Assembly: GCF_014322795.1 (NCBI RefSeq)
Contig: NZ_JAASTT010000005.1
Coordinates: 62,001 to 126,000 of the forward strand
Length of the DNA: 64,000 nucleotides
Origin: Paenilisteria portnoyi
GTDB lineage: Bacteria > Bacillota > Bacilli > Lactobacillales > Listeriaceae
Direction of reading: 5' to 3'
Below, in pieces: positions 19,089 to 28,400 of this stretch; the first letter of the stretch is position 1, and every line of letters begins with the position of its first letter. Position numbers and translations under genes: made by a program. The notes under the pieces were generated by a model. It ran no database searches and was not told where the DNA came from. It was given only the letters and a program-made list of their open reading frames with translations.

Positions 19089-19955
19089 TTACTTATTCCC
19101 GAATATTGTCCTCCTATATTTGAGCGGCGACACACCCATGGCACGCTTGAAGGCATGATGAAATGTCTTCACACTACTAAACCCCGCCAGCTCAGCCACT
19201 TCCGTCACCGGCGTCTCCTCATTTAGCAGTATCCATTTCGCCTTGCTGAGTCGGTAATCGTTTACAAAAGTCATAAACGTAATCCCCATATTGCGCTTGA
19301 AAAGCTTCGTGAAATAATACGAACTAAACCCAACATGATCCGCGACCTGCCCAAGCGTAATCGTCTCCTGATAATGTTCCTCGACATACGCAAAAATCTG
19401 CTGCAATTTCTCAAGCGTTTCCTGTGATTTGCTCGTCGCGTCCTCCGCAGAATCACGCACAAGCCTTGGCACATCCCGCTCCAAAACCGCCAACATCTCG
19501 TACAATTTAGCCTTCACAACATAGCGATAGCCCGCCTTGCGCTGCGAGCTCTCCAGATGAATCACCTGCATCAATTCCGCAACCAGCTTCGCCACATCTG
19601 GATTCCAATCCGCACTCGACGGCGACACATGCAAAAACAAATCGCGCAACCGCTTGCCCTCATCCTCCGTGAGCGAAAACTCCTGAAAAACATTCAAGTC
19701 AAACTGTAGCACAATCCGTTCACTGTTCGGCGATGCCAAGAAATAATGCACATCGCCGCCATTAATCACATAAATTTCGCCCTCTGCCATCTGAATCGGC
19801 ACATCATTCACGCCAAGGTTCAAACGCCCCTCAATCACGTAAATAAGCTCAATCTCCTTGTGCCAGTGAGGATACACAATGACGCCACCCTCATTCGTAA
19901 AACTCCGCATCGGAAAATCCTTATCTAACGCTGGAAACTCCAAATAGAGTCCCAC
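19089..19955 (-). CDS. AraC family transcriptional regulator
   Basis: A 288-aa regulator with an N-terminal cupin sensor domain (about 1-150; VYPHWHKEIELIYVIEGRL, GEIYVINGGDVHYF) and a C-terminal AraC double helix-turn-helix (about 185-285; TLGQVADHVGFSSYYFTKLFK, TPVTEVAELAGFSSVKTFHHA). The start is a GTG at 19955, after a GAGGCGG-like site. It directly precedes the five-gene operon on the same strand and probably senses a sugar intermediate of that pathway. Confidence 0.9.
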   Translation of the reverse strand: MGLYLEFPALDKDFPMRSFTNEGGVIVYPHWHKEIELIYVIEGRLNLGVNDVPIQMAEGEIYVINGGDVHYFLASPNSERIVLQFDLNVFQEFSLTEDEGKRLRDLFLHVSPSSADWNPDVAKLVAELMQVIHLESSQRKAGYRYVVKAKLYEMLAVLERDVPRLVRDSAEDATSKSQETLEKLQQIFAYVEEHYQETITLGQVADHVGFSSYYFTKLFKRNMGITFMTFVNDYRLSKAKWILLNEETPVTEVAELAGFSSVKTFHHAFKRAMGVSPLKYRRTIFGNK

Positions 19956-19959
19956 GTCG

Positions 19960-20358
19960 CTACGCCGCCTCGTTCATATGCATAATCTGAATCAAATTCC
20001 CACACGTATCATCAAAAACCGCAATCGTCACCTGTCCGTGCGACGCCGGGTCCTTCGTAAACACGACACCAAGCCCGCGCAACCGCTCATGTTCCGCGTA
20101 AACATCATCCACCGCAAACGACGTAAACGGAATCCCCTGCGCATAAATCGACGCTTTAAATGGGCCCACCGCGGGGTTCTCATCCGGCTCTAAAACCAGC
20201 TCCACACCATCCGGCTCCTCTTTTGAAACGACCGTAATCCAGCGAAACTTCTCCGTCACCGGTACATCCTCTTTTTTCACAAATCCTAGAATTTCCGTGT
20301 AAAAACGTAACGCCTTGTCCTGATCATCCACAAATACACTCGCTAAATTAATCCTCAT
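19960..20358 (-). CDS. VOC (glyoxalase/bleomycin resistance) family protein
   Basis: A 132-aa single-domain vicinal-oxygen-chelate protein; LASVFVDDQDKALRFYTEILGF opens the fold and GNLIQIMHM closes it. Substrate unknown. It ends 4 bases before the AraC gene, so the two may be cotranscribed. GATGGGGAA precedes the start. Confidence 0.85.
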   Translation of the reverse strand: MRINLASVFVDDQDKALRFYTEILGFVKKEDVPVTEKFRWITVVSKEEPDGVELVLEPDENPAVGPFKASIYAQGIPFTSFAVDDVYAEHERLRGLGVVFTKDPASHGQVTIAVFDDTCGNLIQIMHMNEAA

Positions 20359-20373
20359 TTTTCCCCATCTCCC

Positions 20374-21000
20374 TCACGTTAAATATGGATTTGTCGCTTT
20401 TTCATGGCCAATTGTCGTTGCGTCCCCGTGCCCCGCATACACTCGCGTCTCATCAGGCAACACCAACAACTGAGTCGTAATGCTTTCAATCAGCGTATCA
20501 AAATCGCCCGTATACAAGTCCGAACGCCCAATACTTCCTTTAAAAAGTGCGTCCCCAACGACCACAAAATCGTCGAAAATAAAGCTCACACTACCGATTG
20601 AATGCCCTGGTGTCGGTACAACACGGAACTCGAAACCTTCTATATTATAATCCCGAATTTCAAACTCGTTCTCCGCAGGCACGCAAATGATTTCCTCTTT
20701 GCTATATTGCGACATGCCAACCGAACCGTTCAACTCCGGATTCCCGAGCCATTCCTGCTCTAGCGGACTCACATAAACCGGCACCCCGTAATGCGCCCGA
20801 ATCTCCTCCAGCGCCCCAATATGATCATAATGACAATGCGTCAATAAAATCGCGACCGGCTTCGTCCCTGTTTCCTCGACTTTTGCGATGATATTTTCTG
20901 CGTCACTGCCCGGATCGACAATTAAACTATGCTTTTCATCCGAAATCACGTAACAATTCTCCTGCAAAAAACCCGTTGCTAAACCACTAATTTTCACCAT
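20374..21000 (-). CDS. MBL-fold metallo-hydrolase (glyoxalase II-like)
   Basis: A 208-aa metallo-beta-lactamase-fold hydrolase. Metal ligands are in LLTHCHYDHIGAL (HxHxDH), VPTPGHSIGSV and VVVGDALFKGSIGRSDL, the pattern of hydroxyacylglutathione hydrolase-like enzymes. I start at the ATG at 21000 with GGTGG upstream; a longer reading to 21072 lacks a ribosome-binding site. It lies 15 bases before the VOC gene. Confidence 0.88.
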   Translation of the reverse strand: MVKISGLATGFLQENCYVISDEKHSLIVDPGSDAENIIAKVEETGTKPVAILLTHCHYDHIGALEEIRAHYGVPVYVSPLEQEWLGNPELNGSVGMSQYSKEEIICVPAENEFEIRDYNIEGFEFRVVPTPGHSIGSVSFIFDDFVVVGDALFKGSIGRSDLYTGDFDTLIESITTQLLVLPDETRVYAGHGDATTIGHEKATNPYLT

Positions 21001-21224
21001 ATTATGCGCCACCTTTTCCTTCTCATTTCCTAAAGTATATCGCAAATGAAAAAAATAACCAAGGCGGAGCATCTCACAAAGATAGCCCCATTATACTGGA
21101 GCCCTCTTCTTTTGTCATTCTTTCAAAATATAACTACCCATTCATTTTCTATCTCAAAGCAAGATCTGGATTATTTTTGTTTATTTCCGATAACTCTAAT
21201 AAAGATCATAGCAGGTTAGATGAC

Positions 21225-21250
21225 GTTTAAAACTTACAAACGAAGGGGAA
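21225..21250 (+). promoter_or_regulatory. Possible sigma-B promoter of yihY
   Basis: GTTTAA at 21225-21230 and GGGGAA at 21245-21250, 14 bases apart, resemble the SigB consensus (GTTTAA, N13-15, GGGWAT) but with two mismatches in the -10. Confidence 0.35.
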
Positions 21251-21292
21251 ACCTATTTATAAGAACCCATTTCACGAAAGGATGTAACGCAC

Positions 21293-22138
21293 ATGCCACT
21301 AAAAAAACAAACAACAGTCAAACTAAAACAAGTAGGAGAACTCGCCAAAACAAACTGGAAAAGCGCTCGAATCACCTCCCACGCCGCCCAGCTAACCTTT
21401 TACATATTGCTTTCCATTCTCCCGATGATGCTCGTATTCGGCAATCTAATCCCTTTACTCCCAATCCCAAAAGAAGAAGTCTACTCCACGCTCCAAACAT
21501 TCATGCCACCAGAAGTGTACGATATCCTGCATCCCGTGATCGAAAGCATGCTCACCAACGCAAGCGGCACCGCCATCTCACTCGGTTTAATCACCGCGAT
21601 TTGGTCCGCTTCGAAATGTTTCAGCGCCCTACAAGAAGTCCTAAACATCGTCTACCAAGCCCCTGACCGCAAAAATTTCATCGTTACCCGCATCATGTCA
21701 TTCGTGATGATGCTCGTTATGATCGTAATACTCGGCGCTGTCGTCTTTGTTTTCGCATTTGGCGAACAAATCGTAGGCTTCTTGCAAGACCAATTCGACT
21801 TAAATCTCGATGCCCTCGCTAATTTAGGCGCTGCAAAATGGTTCATCACGCCAATTTTCTTATTCATCCTGTTCCTCATCATCTACTGGCTCGTTCCAAA
21901 CATCAAATGGAAAATCAGAAAAAGCGTCATCGGTGCCCTATTCGCCACAGTCGGCTGGCTCGCCGCAACTGAACTGCTTTCCGCGTACGTCAGTTTTCAA
22001 GGCGATAAAATTCTCGGCTTCGGCAGTCTCAGCATCATGATCGTCATCATGCTCTGGCTCTATTTCGTCTCGATTATCCTGCTACTCGGCGCGTTTATAA
22101 ACGTCATCACCGACTCCTACAAACAACAAAATTTGTAA
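21293..22138 (+). CDS. YihY/UPF0761 family inner membrane protein
   Basis: A 281-aa membrane protein of the YihY (BrkB-like, once misnamed ribonuclease BN) family with about six transmembrane segments. Typical are SHAAQLTFYILLSILPMML near the N-terminus and LSAYVSFQGDKILGFGSLS before the last segments. The transport or structural role is unproved. GAAAGGA precedes the start. Single gene, convergent with nothing nearby. Confidence 0.88.
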   Translation: MPLKKQTTVKLKQVGELAKTNWKSARITSHAAQLTFYILLSILPMMLVFGNLIPLLPIPKEEVYSTLQTFMPPEVYDILHPVIESMLTNASGTAISLGLITAIWSASKCFSALQEVLNIVYQAPDRKNFIVTRIMSFVMMLVMIVILGAVVFVFAFGEQIVGFLQDQFDLNLDALANLGAAKWFITPIFLFILFLIIYWLVPNIKWKIRKSVIGALFATVGWLAATELLSAYVSFQGDKILGFGSLSIMIVIMLWLYFVSIILLLGAFINVITDSYKQQNL

Positions 22139-22161
22139 TCAATGCGTGGATATATTACAAT
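22133..22161 (+). promoter_or_regulatory. Promoter of the glyoxalase gene
   Basis: TTGTAA (22133-22138) and TACAAT (22156-22161) with 17-base spacing; the -35 overlaps the end of yihY. Confidence 0.55.
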
Positions 22162-22200
22162 GAAAATGAGAGAAAATCGCTATTTAGGAGGAATTTTATC

Positions 22201-22584
22201 ATGAGTATCAAAATGCTACATACGTGTATTCGCGTCAAGGACTTAGACAAATCGCTAGCTTTCTACACCGAAGCATTTGGCCTGAAAGAAACACGTCGCA
22301 AAGACTTCCCAGATCACAAATTCACACTCGTTTATCTTGCATTTGAAGAAGGCGGATTCGAATTAGAATTGACGTACAACTACGATCAAGCAGAAGCCTA
22401 CGATCTTGGAAACGGCTACGGACACCTCGCAGTTGGCGTCGATGACCTATCCGCAACACACGAAACCTTCGAAAAAGCCGGCTACAGCGTCACCGACTTA
22501 AAAGGCCTACCAGGAACAAAACCATCCTATTTCTTCGTGATGGACCCAGACGGCTACAAAACCGAAGTCATCCAAAATCGCTAA
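22201..22584 (+). CDS. Lactoylglutathione lyase-like (glyoxalase I) protein
   Basis: A 127-aa VOC protein close to glyoxalase I: MLHTCIRVKDLDKSLAFYTEAFGL at the start with the His ligand, FELELTYN with a Glu ligand, YGHLAVGVDDL with the second His and DPDGYKTEVIQ with the second Glu. All four metal ligands are therefore present. Expected role: detoxification of methylglyoxal as a thiol adduct. Own promoter and terminator; AGGAGG before the ATG. Confidence 0.9.
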   Translation: MSIKMLHTCIRVKDLDKSLAFYTEAFGLKETRRKDFPDHKFTLVYLAFEEGGFELELTYNYDQAEAYDLGNGYGHLAVGVDDLSATHETFEKAGYSVTDLKGLPGTKPSYFFVMDPDGYKTEVIQNR

Positions 22585-22596
22585 TTAGAACGCAAA

Positions 22597-22630
22597 AAAA
22601 GAGAGCAGCTTCTATCATTGCTCTCTTTTA
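22597..22630 (+). terminator. Terminator after glyoxalase gene
   Basis: Stem AAAGAGAGCA/TGCTCTCTTT (22597-22607 with 22619-22629), T-rich 3' arm. Confidence 0.85.
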
Positions 22631-22653
22631 CTACATATAATAGGAGGAAAGTC

Positions 22654-22956
22654 ATGATGCAACACGCCGGATTTCAGCAAGACATCTACAATCTCGTCCA
22701 CCAAATCCCACATGGAAAAGTCACAACATACGGTCAAATCGCGTATATGCTCGGACGCCCGAAAAATTCACGACTTGTTGGCCAAGCCATGCGCTTAACA
22801 CCGAGCGACGCCAGCATCCCAAGCCACCGCGTTGTCAACTCCCAAGGCCGACTCGTTCCGGGGTGGTCCGCCCAATATGACCTACTAAAAGCAGAAGGCA
22901 TCCCCTTCACACCAAATGGCAACGTTCGCTTAAAAAACTGTTTTTGGCAAGGTTAA
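22654..22956 (+). CDS. Alkyltransferase-like protein (Atl)
   Basis: A 100-aa alkyltransferase-like protein. It has the MGMT DNA-binding fold (GKVTTYGQIAYMLGRPKNSRL) but the reactive Cys of PCHRV is Ser57 (PSHRV, residues 56-60), so it cannot accept alkyl groups. Atl proteins bind O6-alkylguanine and hand lesions to nucleotide excision repair. The start is the first ATG of ATGATG with TAGGAGG upstream. It converges on adaB, the two stop codons overlapping in TTAA at 22953-22956. Confidence 0.9.
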   Translation: MMQHAGFQQDIYNLVHQIPHGKVTTYGQIAYMLGRPKNSRLVGQAMRLTPSDASIPSHRVVNSQGRLVPGWSAQYDLLKAEGIPFTPNGNVRLKNCFWQG

Positions 22957-23444
22957 GCCTCTAATCCCAACAACCGTTCCTTCATCGCGATACCACCACG
23001 GTACCCCGTTATTTTTCCATTTTTCCCAATCACACGATGACACGGCACCACCATCAAAACTGGATTCGCCCCAATCGCCGTCCCAACTGCCCGTACCGCT
23101 TGTGGCTTTCCAATCTCACTTGCAATCTCCGAATACGTCCGCGTCTCCCCATAAGGAATCGCGACTAGCGCCTGCCAAACCGCCTCCTGAAAAGGTGTCC
23201 CCGCAATGTCTAGCGGCAAATCAAAATCCCGTCGCGCCCCCGTCAAATACGCCTCAATCCCCTCCGCATATGGCTTCACCCGCGTCTCATCCACCGTCAA
23301 ATCCGCGCGAACCCGCTCGCCCCACTTTTCCAACTCCACTATATCCGCCCCATCCGAACCAACAAACGCCAATCCACGCTCGCTAATCCCAATATAAAGC
23401 GCCATCCCAGCCACATCCAGCCGATCATAAAAAATCTGCTTCAT
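22953..23444 (-). CDS. Methylated-DNA-protein cysteine S-methyltransferase (AdaB/Ogt)
   Basis: Suicide repair enzyme for O6-methylguanine, 163 aa. The active site motif VVPCHRVIGKNGKITGY is intact, unlike in the neighbouring Atl. The domain start TPFQEAVWQALVAIPYGET is typical. The ATG at 23444 overlaps the adaA stop (ATGA), so translation is coupled; a longer reading to 23465 is inside adaA. It forms a two-gene adaptive-response operon with adaA. Confidence 0.93.
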   Translation of the reverse strand: MKQIFYDRLDVAGMALYIGISERGLAFVGSDGADIVELEKWGERVRADLTVDETRVKPYAEGIEAYLTGARRDFDLPLDIAGTPFQEAVWQALVAIPYGETRTYSEIASEIGKPQAVRAVGTAIGANPVLMVVPCHRVIGKNGKITGYRGGIAMKERLLGLEA

Positions 23445-24019
23445 CGCACATGCAACTCCTTCCACGTTTTCCGATACCCGCTCGGCGTCACGCCCTGCGC
23501 CCGCTTAAACAACGTCGCAAACTGCGCCGCATTCGGCATCCCAACCGCAGCACCAATCTCCATCACCCGCATCTCCGTCGTTTCCAGCAACACACACGCC
23601 TCCCGAATCCGCACCACATGCACAAAATCAAGCGGCGTCATCCCCGTCTGCGCCTTAAAAACCCGATGCAGATGATACGCACTGCCATGACACCCATCCG
23701 CAATCCGTGAAAGCGTCAAATGCTCCCGATAATGCTCCCCAATATAAGCCTCAATCTGCGCGACCCAATCCGCGTCAGGCAACCTCACGCCACCCGACTT
23801 GCACCGCTTACAAGGCCTGAATCCCGCATCCATCGCATCCTCCGCACACAAAAACACCCGCACATTCTCAAGCTTCGGCGTCCGCGACTTACACGAAGGC
23901 CTACAAAAAATCCGCGTCGTACTCACCGCATAGAAAAACTGCCCATCATAATTCGCATCATTTTCACAAATTGCCCGCCACTGCTCCACCGTCACCAAAT
24001 CCGCCACCTCGCTTCCCAT
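23441..24019 (-). CDS. Ada-type methylphosphotriester sensor and AraC activator (AdaA)
   Basis: A 192-aa transcription factor. The N-terminal Ada metal-binding domain has Cys39, Cys43, Cys70 and Cys73 (FCRPSC and PCKRC), Cys39 being the expected methyl acceptor. The C-terminal half is an AraC-type helix-turn-helix (LTLSRIADGCHGSAYHLHRVF, MPNAAQFATLFKRAQG). As in B. subtilis, methylation should convert it into an activator of adaA-adaB. A TATAAT lies only about 14 bases before the ATG, so the leader is very short; an internal GTG start cannot be excluded. Confidence 0.92.
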   Translation of the reverse strand: MGSEVADLVTVEQWRAICENDANYDGQFFYAVSTTRIFCRPSCKSRTPKLENVRVFLCAEDAMDAGFRPCKRCKSGGVRLPDADWVAQIEAYIGEHYREHLTLSRIADGCHGSAYHLHRVFKAQTGMTPLDFVHVVRIREACVLLETTEMRVMEIGAAVGMPNAAQFATLFKRAQGVTPSGYRKTWKELHVR

Positions 24020-24150
24020 CTTCTCATTACACCCATTATACCGCTTTTCTCCTGAAAAAATAACCCATCAATAACGTAAAAGCAAGATTTGTAAAGTTAA
24101 TCCGCAGTATAGTCTTTCTGTATCGTCCAAAATTCACCTCTAGCAAACAT

Positions 24151-24199
24151 AAAAAAGCCGTACGCAAGCAGTCCCCAAACACTGCTTACATACAGCCTT
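24151..24199 (-). terminator. Terminator of the jetABCD operon
   Basis: Arms 24155-24172 (GCCGTACGCAAGCAGT) and 24181-24197 pair, with an A-run at 24151-24156 that reads as T6 on the minus strand. Confidence 0.9.
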
Positions 24200-24204
24200 C
24201 CTCA

Positions 24205-25449
24205 TCACACATAATTTCCCCTAATCTCCTCCACCATCGCATCAAAAATACTCTCCTGATACCCAGCCTTCCCTTTTTCCAAAATCGCTCGTTTCAAATC
24301 AAGCAAGGCATCCGACCGCACCCCATCCAATTTCTTCATACTAGATTCCGTAATCACGCCCGCTGGATTCGATTCCTCATACAATTCCACATTCATCGCA
24401 AAAACCTGCGCCTGATCCCCAAATCGCTGCAATAACGTCTCCGCCATCAACAAACCCTCCGGATCAAAATCCCCCGCGTAATAAAACATCACATTCCCAG
24501 GCGACATCCTTTTCAACAACAACCACGTCGCAAATCGGAACTGACCATGCGTACAAATCGCAGGTAAATCAGGAAATACATCCAAAAGCGCTGAATAAAT
24601 ACTCGAGTTTTCAATCAACCAAACCGAATCCCCATTCGCCGGATAAGCCGCATCAATTTCTAATAAATGCTTTGCTGGCACATTCCAAGGAACATCCTCA
24701 TCCACCGCCGCACGCCACATCGGATGCACCTTCCCATCTCGCTCCCCAAGCAGACCATTCACTGTCACAAAATTCATAATATCATCACGAATAATATTAT
24801 TCTCCAGCAACACCTGATTTTTCCGCTCCGTATCAGAAATCCCATACGCCACATCGTCCGATTTCACAAGTAAAATTCGGTATAACAGCCCGCCTAATTC
24901 CCCATGTAAATCAAACGCATGCGGATTCCCCGTCACTTTCTGCGCAAAAACAGGAAGTCTCATCGGCACATCCGGCAACATCAACATCGCCTCGTTCAAA
25001 ACACTTAACTCCGCATCCGTAAGCTCCGCATCATACAAAAACTTCTCGTTTCCCATCATAAATCGCAATCCATCAAGTGCCATCAGTTTCCTCGAAAATA
25101 CCTCACGTTCCATTTCCATCCGCTCTCGCATTTCCAAATTACTAACCAAAGCCTTGCCCGTCACCTTCGCCACAACCTCCTCAAAAGGCACCGTAGCAAA
25201 CCTCCCACGCGCATAAACCTCCAGCCACCGCTTAAAAGGAATGCTCTTCTTACCAACCAAACTAAATTCCGAAACCCCGAGAAAATTTGCAATATCAGCC
25301 AGTCCAGCCTCATCAAATGACCCTAGCGAAAAAGATCCCGTCACCTTCCCATATGTCCGATATTTCTTCCCAGCAAGCTCGCAAATTTTCACATACGTCT
25401 TATTTCCCTTAAAAAAAAGAACAGCCTCATCGAACAGCTTCTGACTCAT
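24205..25449 (-). CDS. jetD: Wadjet type I protein JetD (Toprim nuclease)
   Basis: DNA-cleaving subunit of the Wadjet anti-plasmid system, 414 aa. The C-terminal third is a Toprim domain with VMFYYAGDFDPEG (D327/D329), as in topoisomerase VI/Spo11-like enzymes; this is the DUF2399/TIGR02679 type. The start is the ATG at 25449 with GGAGAAG upstream; it overlaps jetC by 23 bases. Known role: cuts closed circular DNA after the JetABC motor has extruded it. Last gene of the operon before the terminator. Confidence 0.9.
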   Translation of the reverse strand: MSQKLFDEAVLFFKGNKTYVKICELAGKKYRTYGKVTGSFSLGSFDEAGLADIANFLGVSEFSLVGKKSIPFKRWLEVYARGRFATVPFEEVVAKVTGKALVSNLEMRERMEMEREVFSRKLMALDGLRFMMGNEKFLYDAELTDAELSVLNEAMLMLPDVPMRLPVFAQKVTGNPHAFDLHGELGGLLYRILLVKSDDVAYGISDTERKNQVLLENNIIRDDIMNFVTVNGLLGERDGKVHPMWRAAVDEDVPWNVPAKHLLEIDAAYPANGDSVWLIENSSIYSALLDVFPDLPAICTHGQFRFATWLLLKRMSPGNVMFYYAGDFDPEGLLMAETLLQRFGDQAQVFAMNVELYEESNPAGVITESSMKKLDGVRSDALLDLKRAILEKGKAGYQESIFDAMVEEIRGNYV

Positions 25450-28400
25450 CCACTTCTTCTCCAATCTGCACACGCTTATTCCCGTTCCAATGATACGCCA
25501 AATACGTGACAAAGTTAGCATTTTTCGGTCTAATAAGCTGGTAAATATTCAAATCCTGCACTGTTGCATAATCACCCCAAAGTGACTGCGAATTAAGAAT
25601 ATAATCAAATCCAAGTTCCTCCGTCGCTTTAAATAATTCCGCAATATTCAGCTCATCAATACCAGCAAAAGCCTCATCCAAAGCAATGATATACGGCGCC
25701 ATATTCTCCGCGTCCTGATATCTCGAATACACCGCCGTAAATAATGGCAAATACATCGAAATCGCTTTTTCACCACCACTAAACTGATAGAATTTCGTAT
25801 TCGATAACTCTCTTTTCGGCTCATTTTCCTTCTTATAACTCAGTTTAAACTCAAACCACTTACGATAGTCCAGCACATATTTCATCACATCATGAAGCGT
25901 CTGAATCTCCTCATCCTTCTCCATCACAACTTTGGCATAATCAATCTTAGAACGGAAATGTTGAATCATCCGCTCCACTTCCGCCTCACTAAGCGTCTGA
26001 GGACCTCTACGCAGCAACTCCACAAGATCCTTCGTATGCAGCTCGCCCTCTTGCTCCGCGGCTCTTGCCCTCCATTCAATCGACAAACTAAGCCCCGAAG
26101 AATTCTCCTGCCGCTTCAAAATTTGATTCATCTGAATTGCCCATTTCTCCGCTCGATTAATCAGTTGACGCAAAACATTTCCAATCGAATGAAGCAAAAT
26201 TTCCTCAAATAGCTTGTGATCCTCCGCTTTCAAATAACCCTCTTGCTCCGAAATATACAGCTGCAATTCCTCAAGCACCGCAAAAATCGAAGCCCTCCGG
26301 TTTTGCTCATCCGCCACATCTAGCAATTGCCGAACCGAGTATTCCCGCCATTCCGTAATCATCATTTGTAAATCATCAGGAAACGCTTCTTCCATCCAAT
26401 TTTCCACTGGCAACATCACCGACTCCTGCAATGTCGGGCTATACTTACTCAAATCCTGCATCAATTCCACCGTCAAATTAGCCAACCGTTTTCGAGTATT
26501 GACTGTCCCATCTTCCTTAAATCGCTCCTGATAATAAAGCGCTAAAGCTGACCAATCAGCCGATTCCCCGTCCTCATACCGCGCATATTCCAGCTTGAAA
26601 AGTCGCTCCCAAGAAACCGTAATCTGCCCATAAAAATGATTCTCCGTTTGCAATTTTGCCAGCGACTGATCTGCCGTCCTTAAATCAGCGAGAATATACG
26701 GATGCTTATTGCGCAAACTCATTTCCTCCGCCGTCAATGTCGTTTTCTCTTTCAAACAACTATCGATACGCGCTAATATCTCATGCTCCCCTTCCAATTC
26801 CAGCTGAGCCCTAATCGAAGCTAGCGAATCAAGCACCTTCTCCAACTGCCGCGACCGATCTGAGAGCACCATTTCCTTCTCATCAATCTCCTCACGAATC
26901 CCATCTAACCGCAACTCACTATCCACAATATTTCGTTCCGTATGACGCACATTACGACTATTATCCTGCAAATCCCCCAACGCTCCGATATAATCGTTCG
27001 CCGATTTCATACTATCCAAAATATCCGCTTCCGTCACTTTAAGCCCATATTCCTTTTTCCACTGATTCAACTCTAATTCAATAATGGAATGCGCTTCTTT
27101 TTGCTCGACTAATTCTTGTTTTAACGTCTCTAACCGAGCTTCAAATTCCTGCAGCCTCGCGCGCGTAGCCTTTATTTCCCTATCAGCCACGACCAAATTC
27201 GTATCCACCGGTAAGCGAAGTAATGCACTATTTCCCGCCTCAACGCGCTCCTCAATCTGCTGAATCGAATTCTGCAAGGCTAGCTTCTCCTGCTCTATCA
27301 CAACAATAGCCGCTTCCAATTTCTCAATTCGCGACTGCCGATAACGCTCCCGATTCTCACGACCAACATACATCGCCTCATACATCGGCAAACTAGTCCC
27401 ATCCAAAATTCCAATCCGATAATTACCATCACTCGCAATAACCGTTGCCAATTGCGCCACATCAGAATCCACCTCAATCGACTGCAAAACCGCCGCCACA
27501 TGCGCAGAACTAATCCCATCCCCTATCTCCACAGGATACAAAAAATCCTCTAACGTTGGCGACAATAGAACCGGATTCGCAATAATTTGCCTGTTCGCCT
27601 TTAATTGCAGTGGCTTCTCAGAAACAAGCGCATCCATAATTCCCGCCTGATTCAAAGCCCCTTCCAGACGATTTCTCACATCTTGCGGCACATGCTCATG
27701 AAAATCAACCAATTCATAAAACGACCAAACCCGTTCCCCAGCCGCTTCAAGCTCTCGCCGTTCCTCATTCAAAGCAGGCTCACGTTCTGGCTCCGGTATC
27801 TCCGTCTGTTGCCAAGACTCCAGCTCTCGCCTCGTTTCCACTAGCAACCCCTGCTGCATCTCCATTTTATAATTCAAATCCACTTTCTTAAGCTCCAGTT
27901 CCCCTTTAAAACGATCCAAAGCCTTCCGAATCGGCTCCAACGCAAGGTACAAACTCGGTGTCTCATCATACAATAAATGCAATCTTTGCAATACCTCTTG
28001 CCACTCCAAATCAGAAATCGGAAAAATACTCCCCTCTTTCCAACTCAAAAGCGACATCTCAATCTTCTCCATTTCCACATCAAAAATCCGTAACCAATCC
28101 TTCTCTTGAATCAGCTCCGTATCCCGCGCCTTCTCACATTCCCCAACTTTCCGAGAACTCACCACAAGCGCCGCCAGCAACCGATCCTGCTCCACAATTT
28201 TTGCCCGAATATCCGTCAATAAAAGCAAATGATCCCGCGCCTCTTTCGACCAATAAGAAAAATCCATTTCCCCGAGCATCCGCGCGTAATCCTCATTCAA
28301 CGTTTCATGAGCCTTAAAACCACTACCCTGCGCATGATCCTCCAATTCCTCCTGCAATTCCCGAATATCCTTTTGCGTCGTCTCCAATTGCATCACAAGC

